A stretch of DNA of 64,000 bases from Gardnerella piotii (GTDB taxonomy: Bacteria; Actinomycetota; Actinomycetes; Actinomycetales; Bifidobacteriaceae), in contig NZ_QJUV01000001.1 of assembly GCF_003397585.1 (NCBI RefSeq), positions 1,178,001 to 1,242,000 on the forward strand. Direction: 5' to 3'. A program made the translations under genes and the position numbers. This document shows positions 59,343 through 64,000 of this stretch, piece after piece (within the stretch, counting starts at the first letter, position 1; the number at the start of each line of letters is the position of its first letter). The notes beneath the pieces were generated by a model. The model ran no database searches and was not told the origin of the DNA. It worked only from the letters and a program-made list of their open reading frames with translations.

Positions 59343-61619
59343 ATGTCTACGTACTCCTCACAACTCAGCGAAGAACAACAAGCTGTTGATTGCGCTTACA
59401 GCCGATTAGATAACTTGCGTTCAACAATCCGAGCAAGGCTTGATTCTGTACGCGCTGCAGGCTCGCATGGCTCACCAACTCAGCGAACAGAACGAGATTC
59501 TTTTGCAACAATGTACGAAGATCGTTTAACGCAACTTAGAGCTGTAGAAGATAGACTCGTGTTCGGCAGACTAGACGACCGAGAAGGCATAAGACGTTAC
59601 ATTGGAAGAATCGGTTTACTAAGCGAAAATCACGACCCAATCTTAACTGATTGGAGAGCAGAAGCAGCCAGACCATTCTACGAAACAACTCCTTCAAATC
59701 ATGGAGACATTGTTATGCGTAGGCACATAACTCTTAAATTCCGAGAAGTTGTAGGAGTTGAAGACGAGATTCTAGATATTCATTCAGACGAAGTAAACAA
59801 AGCATCTAAGCAAGGAACACTTACTGGCGAAGGTGCATTGCTTGCTTCTCTAGGTTCTCGTAGAACTGGAAAAATGACGGATATTGTTGCAACCATTCAG
59901 GCAGAACAAGACCGCATTATTCGCGCTCCTCTAGACCGTACAATTGTTGTTCAAGGCGGACCTGGTACAGGCAAAACTGCAGTAGCTTTGCACAGAGCAG
60001 CATACTTGCTCTACACGCATCGCAGAAAGCTTGAAAGATCAGGCGTTTTGATCGTAGGACCAAGCTCCGCATTCTTAAGATACATAGATCAAGTTTTGCC
60101 ATCTTTGGGTGAAACTGGTGTTGTTAGCAGAACTATAGCGGATCTAATCCCAAATATTCATGCAACAGTGCAAGACACTCCTCATGCAGCAAAACTTAAG
60201 GGAATGTACCGCATGAAAAACGTTATTCAAAACGCTATTTGCGCAAGAATACGCATTCCTAAAGATTTGCCAACACTACGCATAAATGGTTTTGCTGTGC
60301 AATTAAAGAAGGAAGATATAGAGCTTGCGCAATTAGACGCTCAGCGCACACACCAGCCTCATAACCAGGCGCGTAAAACCTTTGTAAAGTCAGTTATAAG
60401 TTCGCTTAGAAACAGGTATCTAGAACAGCTTGATTATGTTCCTTCCCAAGCGGAGATATCCGATATTACTTCGCAACTTAGAATGGAAAATAAGCTCAAG
60501 ATTACATTAAATCTTGCTTGGCTACCTATGAATGCCAATTGGCTTATAGACCAACTCTTTTCTAAACCTGAACAACTTCGCATATATGCTCCTTGGTTAA
60601 GTGAAAATGATATTCGTGCATTAATTAGACCAAAAGGAAGTCCTTTAACTCAGTCCGACATCCCACTTCTTGACGAAGCTATGGAGCTACTAGGCCCAGA
60701 TCCAAAGATTGAAGCACAAAACGCTGCCCTCGCTCGTAAAAAACTCGAAGAACAGCAATATGCTTCCGATACTCTTGCACAAAATGGCATAGGAAATGGC
60801 ATTATTACCGCCGATATGCTTATTGAGAATATTCAAGGTAACGATGCAAGTATGGTTGCAAATCTTGCCGCGTCGGATAGAGAGTGGACTTATGGTCATG
60901 TTGTTGTAGATGAAGCGCAAGAGCTTACTGCAATGGATTGGCGAATGCTAATACGCAGGTGCCCTTCACGCTCATTTACAATTGTTGGCGATGTTGCACA
61001 AACCTCCTCTTTAGGTGGTACACATAGTTGGCAAAAAAACATGAGCTCATTGTTTGGAAACGAAAACTGGGATCTTTATGAACTAACAATTAATTACCGT
61101 AATCCTAAAGAAGTTTCTGAAGCTGCAGGAAAAGTTGCAAATAATTCTGGCTTATATATATCAACAGTTAATGCAGTTAGATCTGTTCCAGATTCGCTTG
61201 TTACACATACGGTTCAGAATCAAAATGAGCTTAATAATATGCTTGCTAAATATTGCATTGATCTATTTAACGAATTTGTTTCCGAAGACGGAAGCGGACG
61301 CGTAGCAATTATTGTTCCTCAAGAACTAATAGAGCATGCAAACAAAATCGTTAAAAATACTCTTAGCAAGAATCTTTCAACTAAGGAATATGCACGCATA
61401 ATTCAGCAAAACTTTGACGATAGCCAAATTAGCGTTTGCAGTGCGGAAGATGTTAAGGGATTGGAATACGATGCGGTAATCCTAATGCAACCTTCTGCTA
61501 TAGAACAAGAAGCAGCATCCAGACTTAGCGCAGCGGCAAATCTATACGTTGCAATGACAAGACCAACACAGCGTCTTGTTGTCTTGCGCACACAAGACGA
61601 CGCCAATTTTTCAAAGTAA
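59343..61619 (+). CDS. HelD/HelR-type RNA polymerase recycling ATPase
   Basis: UvrD-like superfamily 1 motor of the HelD class, which removes RNA polymerase from DNA and RNA; in some actinobacteria HelR gives rifampicin tolerance. N-terminal coiled coil (SEEQQAVDCAYSRLDNL to about residue 75), then IIRAPLDRTIVVQGGPGTGKTAVALHRA with Walker A, VVVDEAQELTAMDW, IVGDVAQTSSLGG, LTINYRNPKEV, VCSAEDVKGLEYDAVIL and LYVAMTRPTQRLV. 758 residues. Divergent from mraZ. The HelD assignment rests on the N-terminal coiled coil and the long insert between motor motifs. Confidence 0.85.
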   Translation: MSTYSSQLSEEQQAVDCAYSRLDNLRSTIRARLDSVRAAGSHGSPTQRTERDSFATMYEDRLTQLRAVEDRLVFGRLDDREGIRRYIGRIGLLSENHDPILTDWRAEAARPFYETTPSNHGDIVMRRHITLKFREVVGVEDEILDIHSDEVNKASKQGTLTGEGALLASLGSRRTGKMTDIVATIQAEQDRIIRAPLDRTIVVQGGPGTGKTAVALHRAAYLLYTHRRKLERSGVLIVGPSSAFLRYIDQVLPSLGETGVVSRTIADLIPNIHATVQDTPHAAKLKGMYRMKNVIQNAICARIRIPKDLPTLRINGFAVQLKKEDIELAQLDAQRTHQPHNQARKTFVKSVISSLRNRYLEQLDYVPSQAEISDITSQLRMENKLKITLNLAWLPMNANWLIDQLFSKPEQLRIYAPWLSENDIRALIRPKGSPLTQSDIPLLDEAMELLGPDPKIEAQNAALARKKLEEQQYASDTLAQNGIGNGIITADMLIENIQGNDASMVANLAASDREWTYGHVVVDEAQELTAMDWRMLIRRCPSRSFTIVGDVAQTSSLGGTHSWQKNMSSLFGNENWDLYELTINYRNPKEVSEAAGKVANNSGLYISTVNAVRSVPDSLVTHTVQNQNELNNMLAKYCIDLFNEFVSEDGSGRVAIIVPQELIEHANKIVKNTLSKNLSTKEYARIIQQNFDDSQISVCSAEDVKGLEYDAVILMQPSAIEQEAASRLSAAANLYVAMTRPTQRLVVLRTQDDANFSK

Positions 61620-61669
61620 TGATCGCGAAGTAAAAGTACTGAGTAAACCCAACTATTAACAACCTTGTT

Positions 61670-61702
61670 ATTTGTTTGACCCTTTAATTGGGTCAAACAA
61701 AT
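61670..61702. terminator. Perfect 13-bp inverted repeat between helD-like gene and nrdR
   Basis: ATTTGTTTGACCC (61670–61682) and GGGTCAAACAAAT (61690–61702) around a 7-nt loop. The genes converge here, so a bidirectional terminator is the simplest explanation. Confidence 0.75.
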
Positions 61703-61853
61703 CAGGTTATCCCTCACACTATAACCATATTTATTCTAAGACTCAACGATTCGCTAACAAACAGCAAATCAACATTCACACAAACTCAAATACTCAAACT
61801 TATACTTTTAGCAATATTCACAAAGTGTTCACTCAATGTAAAACATTGCACAA

Positions 61854-62300
61854 TCACTTGCTTTTCTTAAGATCATCTATTGAACGTTCAAAATCTTCCA
61901 AACCAGTAAAATTCTGATATACGCTAGCAAAACGAAGATACGCCACCTCGTCTAATTCACGCAACGGCTTTAATATTGCTTTTCCAACATCTTCGGATGT
62001 GATTTGAGCTAATCCACGAGCACGTAAATCAGCTTCAACTTCCATTCCAAGAGTCTTTAGCTCCTCAGAATCTATTGGTCTACCCTGGCAAGCTTTTCCA
62101 ACACCAGCAACCACTTTTGCTCTATCAAAAGGTTCCACAGAACCAGAACGCTTCATAACAAGCAATTGCGTAGTTTCTACTGTTGTAAAACGATTACCAC
62201 ACATCTGACACTCGCGCCTACGACGGATTGAATATCCATCCTCGCTGATTCTAGTGTCAATAACCTTAGTATCGGAATTCTTACAAAAAGGACAATGCAT
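61854..62300 (-). CDS. nrdR: Transcriptional repressor NrdR
   Basis: ATP/dATP-sensing repressor of ribonucleotide reductase genes. N-terminal zinc ribbon MHCPFCKNSDTKVIDTR with CQMCGNRF, RRRRECQ, TTVETTQLLV, and the ATP-cone (VMKRSGSVEPFDRAKVVAGV through EVAYLRFASVYQNF). 148 residues, normal. In mycobacteria nrdR also lies beside the LysM gene and lexA, as here. Confidence 0.97.
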   Translation of the reverse strand: MHCPFCKNSDTKVIDTRISEDGYSIRRRRECQMCGNRFTTVETTQLLVMKRSGSVEPFDRAKVVAGVGKACQGRPIDSEELKTLGMEVEADLRARGLAQITSEDVGKAILKPLRELDEVAYLRFASVYQNFTGLEDFERSIDDLKKSK

Positions 62301-62351
62301 ATATACAGCATACTAAAAATTAATTAAATATGTTATATATATTTCAATGTT

Positions 62352-62576
62352 TTATATAAATAAATCGATTTTTTCATATTTTTCCTCGTATATTTTATAA
62401 AATTTATCGCAAAACACTCGAATAGATGGATATATAGATACATCCATAACAACAAGTGGTTCAACAATTGGCTTAACGCTTAGATCATTACAACTGCAAC
62501 ATGCAGAATCATCGCAATAATATAATGCAAACAAATCATATGAGTCTGACGAATTATATTCATAATCTGAACTCAT
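62352..62576 (-). CDS. Small Cys-rich protein of unknown function
   Basis: 74 residues: an acidic Tyr/Ser/Asp-rich start (SSDYEYNSSDSYDLF), a Cys cluster CDDSACCSC, then VVMDVSIYPSIRVFCDKFYK and a Lys/Glu-rich end. It has a good GGAG site 7 nt before its ATG and sits between nrdR and the LysM gene, all on the minus strand. No family recognised; the Cys cluster could bind a metal. Confidence 0.5.
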   Translation of the reverse strand: MSSDYEYNSSDSYDLFALYYCDDSACCSCNDLSVKPIVEPLVVMDVSIYPSIRVFCDKFYKIYEEKYEKIDLFI

Positions 62577-62612
62577 AAATACTCCATTCTAATAATATTT
62601 GTAATAACAAAA

Positions 62613-62975
62613 TCAGTCGTCAATAAAAGGTACTCGTATAGACTGCCCTACTTCTAAATCTGTAGAATCAAGATTATTTAATTGCATAAGGTAATCAACA
62701 GAATCAGAAATATTGCCATTTTTATCTGTTATTGATTTTGCATAACTCCACAAGGTATCTCCAGGTCGAACAGTATACGTTACAAAGGATTTTGATACGG
62801 CCGAAACAGCTGGCTTTGGCATAAAAATAATCCAAACAAAACAAACTAACGCAGAAAAAACTATAAAACGAATAAATAATTTATTTTTGCGTTTTTTGTA
62901 ACCCTTATTAGCCAGAGCGGCACGATTTAGCGTTGAATAACTAATACCATTAGAAGAGTTCGAGTTCTTATACAT
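62613..62975 (-). CDS. LysM-domain membrane protein (Rv2719c/YneA-type)
   Basis: 120-residue bitopic protein: basic cytoplasmic N terminus, one membrane helix (FIRFIVFSALVCFVWIIFM) and an extracellular LysM domain (YTVRPGDTLWSYAKSITD to LEVGQSIRVPF) that binds peptidoglycan. It is divergent from lexA with SOS boxes in between, the same arrangement as mycobacterial Rv2719c and functionally like B. subtilis YneA and corynebacterial DivS, which delay division after DNA damage. That role is inferred from position, topology and the boxes. AAAGGA ribosome-binding site. Confidence 0.85.
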   Translation of the reverse strand: MYKNSNSSNGISYSTLNRAALANKGYKKRKNKLFIRFIVFSALVCFVWIIFMPKPAVSAVSKSFVTYTVRPGDTLWSYAKSITDKNGNISDSVDYLMQLNNLDSTDLEVGQSIRVPFIDD

Positions 62976-63004
62976 AACTATCCTTTCTTACTCTTTAATT
63001 GACA

Positions 63005-63018
63005 TGAACATTTGTTCT
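63005..63018. promoter_or_regulatory. SOS (LexA) box proximal to the LysM gene
   Basis: TGAACATTTGTTCT is close to the actinobacterial/Gram-positive LexA palindrome CGAACRNNYGTTCG. It lies 30 bp upstream of the LysM gene. Confidence 0.7.
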
Positions 63019-63071
63019 ATCGAACAAGTGTATTAATCTTGACACATTTGTTCTAAAGATGCAACGGCGTG

Positions 63072-63087
63072 TCGAACATATGTTTGA
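63072..63087. promoter_or_regulatory. SOS (LexA) box proximal to lexA
   Basis: TCGAACATATGTTTGA matches the LexA consensus nearly perfectly, 49 bp before lexA and just upstream of a TATTAG-like -10. It implies lexA autoregulation. Confidence 0.85.
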
Positions 63088-63135
63088 TTTTTTTAGAAAA
63101 GTGTATTAGAATGTAAAACAACGAAAGGAGACACC

Positions 63136-63858
63136 ATGAATACCACCCAAAACGAGCTTAGTGATTCTGCGGCGCACAACGCTGAGCCACTAACAGATCG
63201 CCAGAGAAAAATCATGGATGCTATACAGCAATGCCTCGAAGAACATGGATTCCCTCCATCATTTAGAGAAATAGGTGAAGCTGTAGGCTTAAGAAGTCCT
63301 TCTTCCGTAAAACATCAATTACGAGCACTCGAGATGAAAGGATTAATACGAATAAGCGCAAATAAAGGTAGAGCAATTGAAGTTATTGGAGATTTTATAC
63401 AAAAGAATAAAGAAAAAGCCCATGCATTGCTTGAAAAACAATCAGCTATCGATGTGAGCATGTATAACAGTGAGTCTTTGATAAACTCTCACGATGTTCC
63501 TCTTGTTGGAAGAATCGCTGCAGGAACACCTATAACAGCTGAACAACATGTTGAAGATGTTATGCGTTTACCAGAAAGACTTACTGGAAGCGGAAATCTG
63601 TTCATGCTAGAAGTACACGGAGATTCAATGATTGACGCAGCAATTTGCGACGGTGATTATGTTGTTGTGCGAGAACAGAACGAAGCAACAAATGGAGATA
63701 TTGTTGCTGCGCTGCTAGATAACGAAGCAACTGTAAAGACGTTTAGAAAAGAAAATGGTCACGTTTGGCTTATGCCTCACAATCCAGCGTATTCCCCTAT
63801 AGATGGGTCTCACGCAAAGATAATGGGCAAAGTTGTTACCATTTTAAGAAAAATTTAA
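63136..63858 (+). CDS. lexA: SOS repressor LexA
   Basis: Self-cleaving repressor of the SOS regulon. N-terminal winged helix (LTDRQRKIMDAIQQCLEEHG, PSFREIGEAVGLRSPSSVKHQL), a linker, Ala-Gly cleavage site in VGRIAAGTP (about residue 128), catalytic Ser in EVHGDSMIDAAI (about 163) and Lys in NEATVKTF (about 200). 240 residues. GAAAGGAG site. Autoregulated by the upstream boxes. Confidence 0.97.
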   Translation: MNTTQNELSDSAAHNAEPLTDRQRKIMDAIQQCLEEHGFPPSFREIGEAVGLRSPSSVKHQLRALEMKGLIRISANKGRAIEVIGDFIQKNKEKAHALLEKQSAIDVSMYNSESLINSHDVPLVGRIAAGTPITAEQHVEDVMRLPERLTGSGNLFMLEVHGDSMIDAAICDGDYVVVREQNEATNGDIVAALLDNEATVKTFRKENGHVWLMPHNPAYSPIDGSHAKIMGKVVTILRKI

Positions 63859-63943
63859 TGATTTAAGAGATTTACAAGATTTACTAGATTAAAACAGCTA
63901 AAGAGCAATACTGTTAAACGGATACAAATAAGCATATAAATAA

Positions 63944-63989
63944 AATCGCTGTGACCTATAAATCATATAGATTCTAAATCACAGCGATT
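63944..63989 (+). terminator. Inverted repeat downstream of lexA
   Basis: AATCGCTGTGA (63944–63954) pairs perfectly with TCACAGCGATT (63979–63989); an inner CTATA/TATAG sits in the loop. Without a T run it is only a probable terminator. Confidence 0.55.
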
Positions 63990-64000
63990 AGAGAAAATAG

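Overview
The window is a stretch of low-GC chromosome from a member of the Bifidobacteriaceae, most likely Gardnerella. The evidence is the gene content and order: an actinobacterial dcw cluster, the nrdR–LysM–lexA locus, the YlbL-like protease / DUF2342 / UvrD-like / DUF3107 neighbourhood, a translational ileS T-box and bifidobacterial-type MraZ, combined with an A+T-rich base composition and many Asn/Ser/Asp-rich tails. The genus is an inference from composition and order; no species marker is present. Nearly all of it is core chromosome. I see no prophage, insertion sequence, integrase or CRISPR array.

Layout. 1–4.1 kb: ftsZ (cut by the window edge), a tRNA-dihydrouridine synthase and glycyl-tRNA synthetase. 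4.3–10.1 kb: a thiamine-related island. It holds an MTH1187/YkoF-type thiamine-binding protein with an M20 amidohydrolase, then uppS, and then a TPP-riboswitch-controlled set transcribed leftward: ykoE, a ThiY-like binding protein without a signal peptide, and an aminoglycoside-phosphotransferase-fold kinase. The set separates uppS from recO. 10.2–20.9 kb: recO, a protein with four DivIVA-like motifs, tRNA-Val overlapping the end of a Lon-like (S16) protease, a DUF2342 zincin-like protein, a UvrD-family helicase, a degenerate kinase-like protein with a long acidic tail, DUF3107, a PHP phosphoesterase and a VKOR-family protein. 20.9–29.2 kb: murI, a 570-bp gap with structured RNA candidates and a 46-codon ORF, ileS with its T-box, an Abi_2-type abortive infection gene beside tRNA-Arg, and xseA–xseB.

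29.3–38.4 kb is the surface-protein region: a very large subtilisin-like (S8) protease, tRNA-Lys, and a leucine-rich-repeat wall protein whose signal peptide is out of frame because of a G10 tract, the classic layout of a phase-variable gene. 38.6–43.2 kb is the str operon (rpsL–rpsG–fusA–tuf). 43.3–59.2 kb is the dcw cell-wall/division cluster, transcribed leftward from an MraZ operator with four 10-bp-spaced boxes: mraZ, rsmH, ftsL-like, ftsI, a MurE-like protein lacking the ATP P-loop, murF, mraY, murD, ftsW, murG, murC, ftsQ. 59.3–64 kb: a HelD-type RNA polymerase recycling ATPase, nrdR, a small Cys-rich ORF, a LysM membrane protein and lexA, the last two divergent across SOS boxes.

Best candidates for something new: the hairpin-rich element with a small ORF at 22008–22156, the phase-variable LRR gene, the thiamine island, and the MurE-like pseudo-ligase.
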